Made by a program: the position numbers and the translations under genes. A stretch of DNA of 64,000 nt from Ruania halotolerans (GTDB lineage: Bacteria > Actinomycetota > Actinomycetes > Actinomycetales > Beutenbergiaceae): assembly GCF_021049285.1 (NCBI RefSeq), contig NZ_CP088017.1, positions 1,313,380 through 1,377,379 of the forward strand, written 5' to 3'. Every line of letters starts with the position of its first letter. The stretch's first letter is position 1. The notes under the pieces were generated by a model that saw only the letters and a program-made list of their open reading frames with translations, ran no database searches and was not told the DNA's origin. This document shows, in pieces, positions 35,801-43,757 of the stretch.

Positions 35801-36718
35801 GTCCATCGACTCCGCACCCTTGATCGAGGGCACCAGCAGTTGCCGGGTGCCATCCGGCTTGGCCAGGTCGATCGCGAGACCAAAGTTCACATGGGCGGGT
35901 CGCACCTGCCCGGGCTTGCCGTCAACCTCGCGGTAGCCGGCATTCATCTCGGGCATGTCGCCAAGGGCTTCCACCACGGCGAAGCCGATCAGGTGGGTGA
36001 AGGACACTTTGCCCCCGCGGCTACGGCGCAGGTGGTTGTTCAGCACGATCCGGTTGTCGACCATGAGCTTCGCGGGCACTGTACGCACGCTGGTCGCCGT
36101 CGGAACACCGAGGCTGGCCTCCATGTTGGTGACGACGCGAGCGGCTGGTCCGCGCAACTTCACCACTTCGTCATCGCCCCCGGCGTCACGGGGGCCACCC
36201 CCGGTGATCGAGCGCGTGTACGCGGCCGTCGGAGCCTCTGCTGTGGCCATCGGGGGCTCAGGCGGCACATCGCCCTGCACGTTCAGCGACGGCGGCGTGG
36301 TGTCATTCGCCTGCGCGGTGGTCGCCGGGGCAGGCTCGACGGGCTTGGCCGGCACAACGGCCGGTCGGCTCGGCGGCGTCGCCTTCGGTGCGGTCGGGGC
36401 CTCGATCGCTGGAGTCCGGGGCGCCTGGCTGCCGCTCGGTGCGGCTCGCTTCGCCTGTTCTGCCTGTGCCTCGGGCGTGACGGGCGTCGACTCGACCGGC
36501 TGCGACGGTGGCGCAGGTGATGCAGTCGAATCGGTGCTCTCACCGTAGGAGTCAGGACTCACCTCGCGCGGTGAGTACGACTCGAAGAAGTCCCACCAGG
36601 CAGGATCCACCTGCGATTTGTCCTCGCGGTACTGGGCGTACATCTCCTCGATGAGCCACTCGTTCCCGCCGAAGGTCGCCGATGCTGACGTGTCGTCGTG
36701 GGGTGCCTGCTGGGACAC
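32804..36718 (-). CDS. kgd: Multifunctional 2-oxoglutarate decarboxylase/dehydrogenase E1-E2o (Kgd/OdhA type)
   Basis: A 1304-residue actinobacterial fusion. Order: a short E1 N-terminal segment ('FGGNEWLIEEMYAQYREDKS'), a Pro/Ala-rich linker, an E2o-type acyltransferase domain (about 190-430; 'DHRIIQGAQSGDFL' near its end) and the thiamin-dependent E1o part with 'MPHRGRLNVLANIAG', 'GDAAFAGQGVV' and 'NNQVGFTTGAS'. It feeds the citric-acid cycle by turning 2-oxoglutarate to succinyl-CoA with shared E2/E3. A FHA regulator (GarA/OdhI) controls homologues through this enzyme, but none is in the window. The GTG at 36718 is chosen because GAGGG lies 10 bases upstream; ATG 36742 lacks one. Confidence 0.95.
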   Translation of the reverse strand: MSQQAPHDDTSASATFGGNEWLIEEMYAQYREDKSQVDPAWWDFFESYSPREVSPDSYGESTDSTASPAPPSQPVESTPVTPEAQAEQAKRAAPSGSQAPRTPAIEAPTAPKATPPSRPAVVPAKPVEPAPATTAQANDTTPPSLNVQGDVPPEPPMATAEAPTAAYTRSITGGGPRDAGGDDEVVKLRGPAARVVTNMEASLGVPTATSVRTVPAKLMVDNRIVLNNHLRRSRGGKVSFTHLIGFAVVEALGDMPEMNAGYREVDGKPGQVRPAHVNFGLAIDLAKPDGTRQLLVPSIKGAESMDFAEFWRGYEEVVGKARNNKLTVDDFTGTTITLTNPGTIGTVHSVPRLMEGQGTIIGVGAMNYPAEYQGAAAETLSKLGISKILTLTSTYDHRIIQGAQSGDFLRIVHSKLIGEDGFYDRVFAALRVPYEPVRWTTDVYSDSEDDLGKPARIAELIHAYRSRGHLLADTDPLAYRQRKHPDLDVQNHQLTLWDLDRTFPTGGFGGKSKMLLRDILGLLRNSYCRTIGAEYMHLHDGAQRRWFQQRLESGWAKPDVEEQKRILRTLNAAEAFETFLQTKFVGQKRFSLEGGESLIPLLDRVLERAAEESLDEVSIGMPHRGRLNVLANIAGKSYAQIFAEFEGNQDPRTVQGSGDVKYHLGTEGTFTASTGSTTKVYLAANPSHLEAVNGVLEGVARAKQDRIDLGGAGFSVLPLLIHGDAAFAGQGVVTETLQLSQLRGYRTGGTVHVLINNQVGFTTGASASRSTLYSTDVAKGLQVPIFHVNGDDPEAVARVAELAFDYRQEFNKDVIIDMVCYRRRGHNEGDDPSMTQPVMYSLIEKKRSVRKLYTEALVGRGDLTEDEAEEALQHYKSELERVFTEARSSNGAQSSETQVAGLERPESQMEDAGVIIGWQTAVPGKVLEHIGSAHTRPPEGFNVHPKLNQLLEKRAQMSTDGAVDWAFGEILAFGSLLMEGTPVRLTGQDSRRGTFVQRHAVMHDRLNGAEWTPLMYLTPDQAKFWVYDSSLSEYACLAFEYGYSVERPDALVLWEAQFGDFVNGAQIVIDEFISAAEQKWGQSSSVVLLLPHGYEGQGPDHSSARKERFLQLSAEDNMIVAEPSTPANYFHLLRRQAYQRPRRPLVVFTPKQLLRLKAATSTIEDFASGTFQPVIGDSTVDPAGVDRVLLCSGRVYYDLLAERTKREDTSTALVRIEQLYPLDADAIAAELGRYENAEFVWVQDEPRNQGAWTYLITRLPAYVPVVAKRGMRVISRPASAAPSAGTAKVHQAEQAALLEEAFAR

Positions 36719-36891
36719 TCGGGGATCGCCCTCTTTCACCATGGTGCGCGTATGGATGTGTGAGGTCCAGCCTAGGTGACACACGCGGTGCTTGGCGCAT
36801 CTTGGCGGCCGTGATTCCGCGATTCGGTCGGGGTTGGGTCCTCGCAGGGGGGCGGATCAAAGAGGGGGTCAACACCCGGTCAGGGCGACCC

Positions 36892-38037
36892 TCACGCATC
36901 CCCTTGGGACGGTCTGGCCGCATCGCGCACAGAGCCGGCGCCAGGAAGCGTCACTCGGATCATCGCGCCCGAGCCGTGGGGCGGGTCGGCCACCGCGATC
37001 GTGCCGCCGTGCAGAGTCACCGCCCACCGGGCAATTGCGAGCCCCAGTCCGGTGCCGCCGGTACTTTGCCCGCCGCGCTGACCTGGGGCGTTCCCCCGTT
37101 CGAAACGTTCGAACACCTTCTGACGATCCGCCACCGGAATACCGGGTCCCTCGTCGAGTACCTCGATCACCACGGTCGATCGGCTCGGTTCGGCTCGGCC
37201 GGTGAGCCAGATCGTGCCGCCGCGCGGGGAATGCCGGGAAGCGTTCTGCAGGAGATTGGAGATCACCTGGCGCAACCGTTCCTCGTCAGCACGAAGATGC
37301 AGACCCTCCGGAGTGGTGCTGACCTCCCAGTTCAAGTCACGGCCAGTCTCGTCGGCGGCGTGCCGCGCTTGGGTGACGACGTCCCTGAGGAATGGTCCGA
37401 CGGCGACATCGGCGAGGTCGAGGTCCGCGGCGCCGGCCTCGAGCCGGGAGAGGTCGAGAAGGTAGCTGATCAGCCGGGACAAGCGCTCCACCTGAGTCAG
37501 CGCCGCCTCCAGCTCCTTCGGATCGGGATCGACCACGCCGTCTGCCAGGTTCTCCAGTTGCGCGCGCAGGGCGGCCACCGGTGTGCGCAACTCGTGCGAG
37601 ACGTTGGCCACCATCTCCCGTCGTTGGGTGTCCAGTGTGTCCAGGTCCTGCGCCATGGAGTTGAAGGCTGCCGCCAGCTGCCCCACCTCGTCCTGACTGT
37701 CCGTATGCACCTGCTGGCTGTAGTCCCCGCGCGCCATCGCACCCGCGGCGGCGGTCATCTCCCGCAGTGGCCGAGTCATCCCCCGAGCGAGGATCTGGGT
37801 GAGGACGAGCGAGCACACGAGCGCCACCGGGAACGTGCGGAGCACGCCGAAGTCGAATCTGTCACCGATCCAGGTCACCAGGGTGAACAGGGCCACCGTG
37901 GCTCCGATGATCACGATGAGCTTCATCTTGATCGAGCGCACCGGGTCCAGCGGCCGGAAATCGCCGTAGAGCCCGTCGATCCGATCGCGCCAGTTGACGG
38001 CGGTGCGTGCGTGACGCAGGTGGCGCCGGCTCCTCAT
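36892..38037 (-). CDS. Sensor histidine kinase
   Basis: A 381-residue two-component kinase. Two membrane segments (about 38-60 and 66-86) enclose almost no outside loop, so the signal is probably sensed in or near the membrane. A HAMP domain follows ('RPLREMTAAAGAMARGDY'), then the H-box 'VSHELRTPVAALRAQLE' with the phospho-His, N-box 'LLQNASRHSPRGG', G1 'DEGPGIP', F-box 'FERFERG' and G2 'GGTGLGLAIA'. The response regulator gene lies 39 bases upstream on the same strand. The regulated process is not known; resemblance to MtrB/BaeS-type systems is general only. Confidence 0.92.
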   Translation of the reverse strand: MRSRRHLRHARTAVNWRDRIDGLYGDFRPLDPVRSIKMKLIVIIGATVALFTLVTWIGDRFDFGVLRTFPVALVCSLVLTQILARGMTRPLREMTAAAGAMARGDYSQQVHTDSQDEVGQLAAAFNSMAQDLDTLDTQRREMVANVSHELRTPVAALRAQLENLADGVVDPDPKELEAALTQVERLSRLISYLLDLSRLEAGAADLDLADVAVGPFLRDVVTQARHAADETGRDLNWEVSTTPEGLHLRADEERLRQVISNLLQNASRHSPRGGTIWLTGRAEPSRSTVVIEVLDEGPGIPVADRQKVFERFERGNAPGQRGGQSTGGTGLGLAIARWAVTLHGGTIAVADPPHGSGAMIRVTLPGAGSVRDAARPSQGDA

Positions 38038-38076
38038 CGGATCACCTCGATGACGCTCACGATCGGGGATCGGCGC

Positions 38077-38823
38077 TCAGTGCGCACCGGGTTCAGGATT
38101 GGGCTCAAGTGCGTAGCCCACGCCGTGCACCGTGCGGATCAGGTCAGAGCCGAGCTTGCGTCGAAGCGCCTTCACGTGCGAATCGACCGTCCGGGTCCCC
38201 GAGGCGTCGGCCCAGTCCCACACCTCGGCGAGCAAGCGCTCACGCGAGAGCACGGTCTTCGGGCTCTGGGCGAGGCAGACCAGGAGGTCGAACTCGGTGG
38301 GCGTCAGGTGGGCCTCGTCGTCGGCCCGGCTCACACGGCGAGCCGCCCGATCGATCACGAGGTCACCGAGGGTCAGCGGTGTGCTTCCCGATTCTGTCAC
38401 CGGTGCCTGCCGGGCGCGCTCCACGCGGCGCAGCAGCACCTTCAGTCGAGCGAGAAGTTCGCGCATGGAGAACGGCTTGGTCATGTAGTCGTCCGCGCCC
38501 ACGCCGAGTCCGATGATCATGTCGGTCTCGTCGTCGCGCGCGGTCAACATCAGGATCGGCGGTGCCGCTGTACCTGCTCCGGCATGGGCTGCCTGAATCC
38601 GCCGGCACACTTCCAAACCATCGATCCCGGGCAACATCACATCGAGCACGATGAGGTCCGGATGCAGTGCCTCGGCGGCTCGCACCCCGTCGAGGCCGTC
38701 TGAAGCGGTGTGCGGCACCCAGCCCTCGGCCTCGAGTCGGCGGGCGATCTGCGTGGCGATCTCCGGTTCGTCCTCCACGACGAGGACGACGGTCGATGCA
38801 GATCCTGGTGCTGCGGCAGGCAT
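38077..38823 (-). CDS. OmpR-type response regulator
   Basis: A 248-residue regulator. The receiver (about 10-125) has 'VVEDEPEIA', the phosphoacceptor Asp in 'DLIVLDVMLPGIDG' and Lys in 'MTKPFSMRELLAR'. The C-terminal winged helix has 'LTPTEFDLLVCLAQSPKTVL' and 'SHVKALRRKLG'. Paired with the downstream kinase. The ATG at 38823 starts the normal domain boundary; an ATG at 38841 adds six residues. A 253-bp divergent region with the M23 gene holds both promoters. Confidence 0.93.
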   Translation of the reverse strand: MPAAAPGSASTVVLVVEDEPEIATQIARRLEAEGWVPHTASDGLDGVRAAEALHPDLIVLDVMLPGIDGLEVCRRIQAAHAGAGTAAPPILMLTARDDETDMIIGLGVGADDYMTKPFSMRELLARLKVLLRRVERARQAPVTESGSTPLTLGDLVIDRAARRVSRADDEAHLTPTEFDLLVCLAQSPKTVLSRERLLAEVWDWADASGTRTVDSHVKALRRKLGSDLIRTVHGVGYALEPNPEPGAH

Positions 38824-38977
38824 GACGACACTGTCCCACATCCCGGCCGGGAGGGCGGGTTCCGATCGGCGCGCAACACGCCGAGGTGGGGCTGCTCACG
38901 TTGGTGGACTGTGCGCACCAGTTCCGTTACGCTTTTGTGATCCGGTGAGTTGTGCCATTCAGCAGCAACGGTCGAAC

Positions 38978-38983
38978 TACACT
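38978..38983 (+). promoter_or_regulatory. -10-like element upstream of the M23 peptidase gene
   Basis: TACACT about 94 bases before the GTG start at 39077. No convincing -35. I see no ydaO (cyclic di-AMP) riboswitch core in the leader. Confidence 0.3.
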
Positions 38984-39076
38984 GGAGCGAATCATCCCAC
39001 CACGTCACAGCATCGGTGTGTCGCGTCCTCTCCGCGATGCGCCGACCGTCATGTCCGTCCCCTGCCCGGAGGTTGT

Positions 39077-40435
39077 GTGAGTTCGCAGCGTATGTCGACC
39101 GCTGACGCACTCCCGACCCGGCGCCAACTGCGGGAGGCCGCTCGCCGCGGTGACGTCACTGGCGGTGGACCGCCGGCCTCCGGACGGGTCGAAGCAGCGC
39201 CAGCGAAGACGCCCCGCCCGCTCACCCGCCGGGAGTTGCGGGCACGCGAGCGGGCTCGGATGACGGCAGAGGCTGATGGCAGCCCGGTCGCCGGCGTTCG
39301 GCCGGCGAAGGTTGCCGAGGAGTCCAACGACGCGCCTGGCCGATTGATCGCCGCCCTGGCGTTGCCGGCCTCGGACGGACCGGCAGCGGATATGCGTGCC
39401 GAGTTGCCCGCAGCCCCGCCCGCCACTGCGGAGCTGACCGCTGCACCGGAACACGACGCCGGACCAGCGGCCATCGCCGCTGCCTCCACAGAGCCGGTCG
39501 TTGACGCCACTGCCACTGCCACTGCCACTGCCACGCCGTCGGCGGTTGCGGACGTGCCGGCAACTCCGGCCCCGTCCACGGCGAAGGCGCGTGTCGCGGC
39601 GTTGCCCACGAGAGCTGTGCGGTCGGCGCGGTCGAACCATCGCTGGCTCCCGCGACTTGCCGTGCTGGGCGCGCTCGGCGCGCTGACCACGGTGATTCCG
39701 CTGACCGGAGCCGCGCAGCCGACGTCCTCCACTGACCTGGCGACTGGCCATCCGGTGGCCGAGTCGAGCGCGTTCGACGTGCTCGCGTCCGGCGGTAGCC
39801 CTGTGTCAACCGACGCCTCCGCCGCGCTGGCCGCCGACCCGCTCGCGTCGCTGCGTTCGCTCGCCTCGGCGAGCCGGAGTACTGCTGATCGCGCACCCAC
39901 CTCCTGTGGATCGAGCCCGGTCGAGGCCAACGGTGTGCTGGCCTCGGAGGTCGAAGCCACCGCTCCGGACATCGTGCAGCCGTTGGCTGAAGGCGCGTAC
40001 AACCTCACCTCTCGCTACGGCTACCGCGTGCACCCCATCTTCGGCTCCCGCAGCATGCACACCGGACTGGACATGTCCGCTGCTGCGGGCACGCCGATCC
40101 ACGCCGTCGCCGAGGGCACGGTCACCTACGCGGGCACGGGCAAGGACGGGCGCAGCAGCATGCTCGTCATCGTCGAGCACGAGGTGAATGGTGAACGTTT
40201 CTGGACCTGGTATGTACACATGTATCCGAACGGGGTCTACGTGCAGGCCGGCCAGAAGGTGACGGCGGGTGAGGTGATCGGCGCCGTCGGTTCTTACGGC
40301 AACTCCACCGGTCCGCATCTGCACCTCGAAGTGCACGTGGATGAAGCGCTCACCACGGTGGATCCGCAGACGTGGCTCGCTGAGCATGCTGCTGTGCCGC
40401 TGACGTCGGAAACCCTTCAGTGCACCCAGGGCTGA
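39077..40435 (+). CDS. M23-family metallopeptidase (LytM domain), membrane-anchored
   Basis: A 452-residue cell-wall enzyme or activator. An N-terminal cytoplasmic region of basic 'PTRRQLREAARRG' and 'RPLTRRELRARERARM' motifs is followed by a Pro/Ala/Thr linker, a membrane helix near residues 195-215 ('LPRLAVLGALGALTTVIPL') and the extracellular LytM domain: 'RYGYRVHPIFGSRSMHTGLD', 'HAVAEGTV' and 'GPHLHLEVH' give the His/Asp zinc ligands and catalytic His. It probably cleaves peptidoglycan cross-bridges. The GTG has GGAGG 4 bases upstream; the ATG 15 bases later does not. The (RxxLR)-type basic repeats resemble those of other actinobacterial wall enzymes. Confidence 0.88.
   Translation: MSSQRMSTADALPTRRQLREAARRGDVTGGGPPASGRVEAAPAKTPRPLTRRELRARERARMTAEADGSPVAGVRPAKVAEESNDAPGRLIAALALPASDGPAADMRAELPAAPPATAELTAAPEHDAGPAAIAAASTEPVVDATATATATATPSAVADVPATPAPSTAKARVAALPTRAVRSARSNHRWLPRLAVLGALGALTTVIPLTGAAQPTSSTDLATGHPVAESSAFDVLASGGSPVSTDASAALAADPLASLRSLASASRSTADRAPTSCGSSPVEANGVLASEVEATAPDIVQPLAEGAYNLTSRYGYRVHPIFGSRSMHTGLDMSAAAGTPIHAVAEGTVTYAGTGKDGRSSMLVIVEHEVNGERFWTWYVHMYPNGVYVQAGQKVTAGEVIGAVGSYGNSTGPHLHLEVHVDEALTTVDPQTWLAEHAAVPLTSETLQCTQG
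39506..39534. repeat. GCCACT hexanucleotide run in the M23 gene
   Basis: Four full units and most of a fifth encode an Ala-Thr run in the linker of the M23 peptidase. Length changes of one unit stay in frame. Confidence 0.8.
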
Positions 40436-40527
40436 CCACCCGAGGCTAGCGCTGACCATCCGCGGCTAGCCCGATGGCCGTGCTACTGGCCGGATCCGGG
40501 TCCTCGCCATTCCCGGCGCGACAACAC

Positions 40528-41442
40528 TCAGGTGAGTGCCAGGCCCCAGGTGACTGTGTGGCTCGCTCCAGGAGCGAGGCGGATCAGGTCAGTGCCGGTA
40601 CGGAATGCGTCCGCCACGCAGCTCATCGGTTCGGCCGCCAAGCCGGTCCGCCGCGCGGCCACCGCCGCCACCTGGTCGCCGGTGCACAGCTGCCAGCAGG
40701 TCATCGACCGGTCCATCCACACCGCCGCCGTTCGACCGTCCGAGCCACGCAGTCGTAGCCAGGAGATCCCGTCCTCGTCATAGGTGGCACCGACGAATGC
40801 GTCATCCAAGGCGGTGCTGCCCAGGACGCGTGGTTCGCGGAAGTCGAACTCAGCGGGCAGGTCTGCCACGCCGGTGGGCAGGAGGCGCTCATCGGTGGGG
40901 ACCCATCGGGTGGCATCGAGCTGTAATACCGCCTCGTCCAGGGACCCGGGGCCGGGGGAGAGCCAGGGATGGAAGCCCACTCCATAGGGGGCGTCGACAG
41001 CAGAGGTGTTGGTCGCCGTCGTGGTGATTCGCAAACCCTCGGCAGTGAGCGCGTAACGCACGCTCACGATGAGCGCGAACGGGTAGCCCGGCGTCGGCGG
41101 CAGATCGATGCCGAGTTCGACGGTATCGGTGGTGTGCTCACGGATTCCCCATCGTTGCCAGGAGGCGAGACCATGCAGCGCGGTGCCACGCGCCGGTTCG
41201 GTCAGTGGCAGCTGGTACTCCACACCGTCCCAGGAGTACTGTCCGTCGCGGATCCGGTTCGGCCACGGGACGAGAACGGCCCCGTTCGAGGCAGGGGGGA
41301 GCTCATCCGGGGCGAACGGGACGACCACGTCTCGCGTGCCCACACGGAACTCGCGCAGATGTGCGCCCACCTCCGTGATGGTGGCGACGGCGCCCGCGTG
41401 GGCGATCTGGAACTGTTGACCTGTCGCATGAGTGAGTGGCAC
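40528..41442 (-). CDS. Aldose 1-epimerase family protein
   Basis: A 304-residue mutarotase that interconverts sugar anomers. Fold signatures are 'PWPNRIRDGQYSWDGVEYQL' (substrate-binding), 'LHGLASWQRW' with the catalytic acid His, 'YGVGFHPWLS' with the second His, and the base Glu in the late 'AEPMSCVADAF' region. It belongs to the GalM-like subgroup common in actinobacteria. On the minus strand TAAGGT (41455-41450) is followed after 7 bases by the GTG at 41442, so a leaderless start there is preferred; the GTG at 41451 overlaps the -10 itself. No carbohydrate operon surrounds it. Confidence 0.85.
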   Translation of the reverse strand: MPLTHATGQQFQIAHAGAVATITEVGAHLREFRVGTRDVVVPFAPDELPPASNGAVLVPWPNRIRDGQYSWDGVEYQLPLTEPARGTALHGLASWQRWGIREHTTDTVELGIDLPPTPGYPFALIVSVRYALTAEGLRITTTATNTSAVDAPYGVGFHPWLSPGPGSLDEAVLQLDATRWVPTDERLLPTGVADLPAEFDFREPRVLGSTALDDAFVGATYDEDGISWLRLRGSDGRTAAVWMDRSMTCWQLCTGDQVAAVAARRTGLAAEPMSCVADAFRTGTDLIRLAPGASHTVTWGLALT

Positions 41443-41449
41443 GCCTGAC

Positions 41450-41455
41450 ACCTTA
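41450..41455 (-). promoter_or_regulatory. -10-like element for a leaderless epimerase transcript
   Basis: TAAGGT on the minus strand, 7 bases before the GTG at 41442; this settles the start choice. No -35 recognised. Confidence 0.45.
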
Positions 41456-41556
41456 GCGCCGTGTGCGAGCCGATCATGCGCGAGCTCGGCACGCACGGCA
41501 TCCGTCGAGACGGCATACTGTACGCACGACCAACAGGTGCGACCATCGGGGGAACG

Positions 41557-42762
41557 ATGAGCAGGACCAGATCGGGCGACGCAGCCGCGCCCTCGCCCGG
41601 CCCCGAGGCCCGCGCGCACGCGGCCCTGGACAATCTCGGGCGCCAGTCCCGCACGATCGTCACTCACATGTGTGTGCAGGGGAGATCGGTCGAGGAAGTG
41701 GCCGATGAGCTCGATCTGGATCCCACGCGGGTTGCTGCCCGAGCCGTGCACGCCGACCGGCAATTCCGGCGCGCGTACCTGACGGCGCTGATCCCGCCCG
41801 CTGGTGATCTGGTCTGTGACCGGTACCGTAAGCGGCTCCTCGCAGCGGCACTGGGCGGGCAGGACGTCGCTGGTGCCCGGCATGCCCGCAAGTGCGACAC
41901 GTGCCGCGCTCAGGGTGCCGCAGTGGCCGCCGGGGCAGCCGAGGCTGATCGATTTCTGGCACCGCTGGCCAGCACACTGTTCCTCTCGCCGGAGGCCGGC
42001 GACACGGTGAACGCCGCACCGGATGAGCGCGCGGACCGCCGTCGCAAGCCGGTGCCTTGGCGCGTTCCGGTGGGAATCGCGTTCCTCCTCGCCGGTCTGC
42101 TGTTTCTCGTCGTTCCCTCGGTCACGGCACCGCTGGGCAGTACGACGCGCGATGCTGCGGGACTCGGGGTGCAGGACCAGATGCTGGACTCGGAGCCGGT
42201 GACTGGCGATTCAGCGACCCGGTGGACCGGTGAGGTGGACGAGACGCCTGAGCCCGACGACACCGAAGACTCGGCTGAGACTGACGACGAGGACACCGGG
42301 GCCGAGCCCGAGAGTCCCACAGGTGCAGGTGACCCAGGCTCGGCTGGTGCTGGTGCTGGTGCTGGTGCTGGTGCTGGTGCTGGTGCTGGTGGTGCGACTG
42401 GTGGTGAAAGTGCTGCAGACTCGCCGAGCACCTCATCGCCGTCCACCTCTGCGCCCTCCACGTCATCGCCCTCGACGTCCCCCGAGCCGTCGCCGAACGA
42501 TGAGGCGCCAGCCCCGTCCCCGTCACAGCCTGGGCCGAGCCCGACGACGCCCCCGGCTCCGTCTCCCACACAACCCGCGCCGAGTCCGACGCCCGCTCCG
42601 CAACCTTCTCCGACCCGGCCGGCGCCGAGCCCCACCCCGGCTCCGAGTCCCACGCCCGCACCGGAGGAACCGGATGAGGACGAGGATTCCTCCGGCCTCG
42701 TCGGCGATCTGGTCGGGATCGTCGATGACCTACTCGAGGGTCTCCTCGGCGGCGGTCGATGA
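41557..42762 (+). CDS. Sigma-region-4-like HTH / zinc motif / TM / Pro-Ser-rich surface protein
   Basis: A 401-residue protein of unrecognised family. Residues 30-70 read as a sigma-70 region-4-like helix-turn-helix ('SRTIVTHMCVQGRSVEEVAD' and on). His109-x3-Cys113-x2-Cys116 ('HARKCDTC') is the zinc-anti-sigma signature, with Cys87 as a possible further ligand. One membrane helix follows (about 169-189), then an acidic stretch, an (Ala-Gly) run, and a 150-residue Pro/Ser/Thr-rich outside segment ending in 'SSGLVGDLVGIVDDLLEGLL'. It thus combines DNA-binding, redox/zinc and wall-spanning parts. GGGGGAA precedes the ATG. It could be a membrane-tethered transcription regulator; this is inference. 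Confidence 0.72.
   Translation: MSRTRSGDAAAPSPGPEARAHAALDNLGRQSRTIVTHMCVQGRSVEEVADELDLDPTRVAARAVHADRQFRRAYLTALIPPAGDLVCDRYRKRLLAAALGGQDVAGARHARKCDTCRAQGAAVAAGAAEADRFLAPLASTLFLSPEAGDTVNAAPDERADRRRKPVPWRVPVGIAFLLAGLLFLVVPSVTAPLGSTTRDAAGLGVQDQMLDSEPVTGDSATRWTGEVDETPEPDDTEDSAETDDEDTGAEPESPTGAGDPGSAGAGAGAGAGAGAGAGGATGGESAADSPSTSSPSTSAPSTSSPSTSPEPSPNDEAPAPSPSQPGPSPTTPPAPSPTQPAPSPTPAPQPSPTRPAPSPTPAPSPTPAPEEPDEDEDSSGLVGDLVGIVDDLLEGLLGGGR
42343..42390. repeat. Eight perfect copies of GCTGGT
   Basis: A 48-bp hexanucleotide array encoding an Ala-Gly run just outside the membrane helix of the HTH/zinc/TM protein. Such perfect runs are prone to slippage in whole units, changing spacer length without a frameshift. 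Confidence 0.9.
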
Positions 42763-42865
42763 GCCGCCTGAACTGAATCGAGCCGTCAGGTCCGCTGAAG
42801 TCCAGAGTATGGCTCTCACATGCGAAAGGCCGTGCTCTGTCTTTGCGGTGCACGGCCTGAGAAAA

Positions 42866-42941
42866 TGGTGCCCCCGGCGGGATTCGAACCCACGACCTTC
42901 TGCTCCGGAGGCAGACGCTCTATCCACTGAGCTACAGGGGC
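42866..42941 (-). tRNA. tRNA-Arg (anticodon CCG)
   Basis: Read on the minus strand: acceptor GCCCCTG pairs with CGGGGGC, the D-arm contains TAGCTCAGTGGATAGAGC, the anticodon stem-loop is TCTGC-CTCCGGA-GCAGA with CCG at the anticodon, and the T-arm is GTGGGTTCGAATCCCGC. CCA is encoded. It reads CGG Arg codons. The rest of the 42763-43130 interval holds no gene I can support. Confidence 0.95.
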
Positions 42942-43130
42942 TTTCGCCGCGTCGGAGCCTATCAGGGTGCAGCGGTCGGGTTGAAATCGTGGAGCCGTGG
43001 CTCCACCGTGGGGGCCCGATTCAAGGGAGAGGCGCCTCCTGGTGCGTGCCTCCGGTCGGCCACCGGCGACTGGGCCGTCCTACGATGATTGGGGGGCGCG
43101 CCGTGTCCCACCATCGAGAGGAGTGCAGCG

Positions 43131-43757
43131 GTGACTCAGAACCCCGGGATGAGCGAACCCACCCCGCCCGTGGGACCCGCACCGACCCCGCCGCCTGAGC
43201 GGCGCAGCGCCCTCGTGATCGCCGGGGCCGTCGTCGGTGGCCTGATCGTGCTCGGCGCCCTCGTGTTCGGGGCCATCGCACTGGTCGACTCCCGCGACGA
43301 TCCCATCGACACCGCGACGCCGGCCCCGACCAGCGCGAGCCCCGAGTTCGAGGGCGAGTTGTATGCCCTTCTCCTTGCTGACGCCGAGGTGGTCACTGAC
43401 GCCGATGGTGCGACGTGGCTTCTTGAGGACTCCGGATGGACCGAGGCGAGGGATCTGAGCCCGGAGGCGCTCGAGGCATACACCGGCACGTTCACCTCCG
43501 ACGGTGATGCCCTCATCCTGACCGCGCTCTCCTTCTCCGATGAGGAGGCCGCCGAGGAATACCTGGATCAGGTGCGAACCGACCAGGGGGAGCCGGTCTA
43601 CGAGGGAGCGGTCCGTGAGGATGGCTCCGGAACCCGGTTCGACCACGAGTCCGGTGAGGACACCACGATCCACTGGCGAGATGACGGTTCCGCCTTTGTC
43701 TTCGCCATCACCGGGCCCAGCGGGGCCGAGGCGTTCTATGCAGGGCTGTCGTTCTGA
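43131..43757 (+). CDS. Hypothetical membrane-anchored protein
   Basis: A 208-residue protein: a Pro-rich cytoplasmic N-terminus, one membrane helix at about residues 26-48 ('LVIAGAVVGGLIVLGALVFG'), then a soluble alpha/beta domain of about 140 residues ('WLLEDSGWTEARDLSPEALE' ... 'TIHWRDDGSAFVFAITGPSG'). No named family recognised. GAGAGGAG ends 7 bases before the GTG at 43131, preferred over ATG 43149. Its stop overlaps the proposed CTG start of the ArgS-derived gene (CTGA). Confidence 0.75.
   Translation: MTQNPGMSEPTPPVGPAPTPPPERRSALVIAGAVVGGLIVLGALVFGAIALVDSRDDPIDTATPAPTSASPEFEGELYALLLADAEVVTDADGATWLLEDSGWTEARDLSPEALEAYTGTFTSDGDALILTALSFSDEEAAEEYLDQVRTDQGEPVYEGAVREDGSGTRFDHESGEDTTIHWRDDGSAFVFAITGPSGAEAFYAGLSF

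Noticed and set aside
38842-39076. Cyclic di-AMP (ydaO) riboswitch before the M23 peptidase gene
   Set aside because: Such riboswitches often precede actinobacterial wall enzymes, but no matching conserved blocks are visible.
41449-41451. GTG start codon for the aldose epimerase
   Set aside because: It lies within the TAAGGT -10-like element; the GTG 9 bases downstream (41442) fits a leaderless start better.
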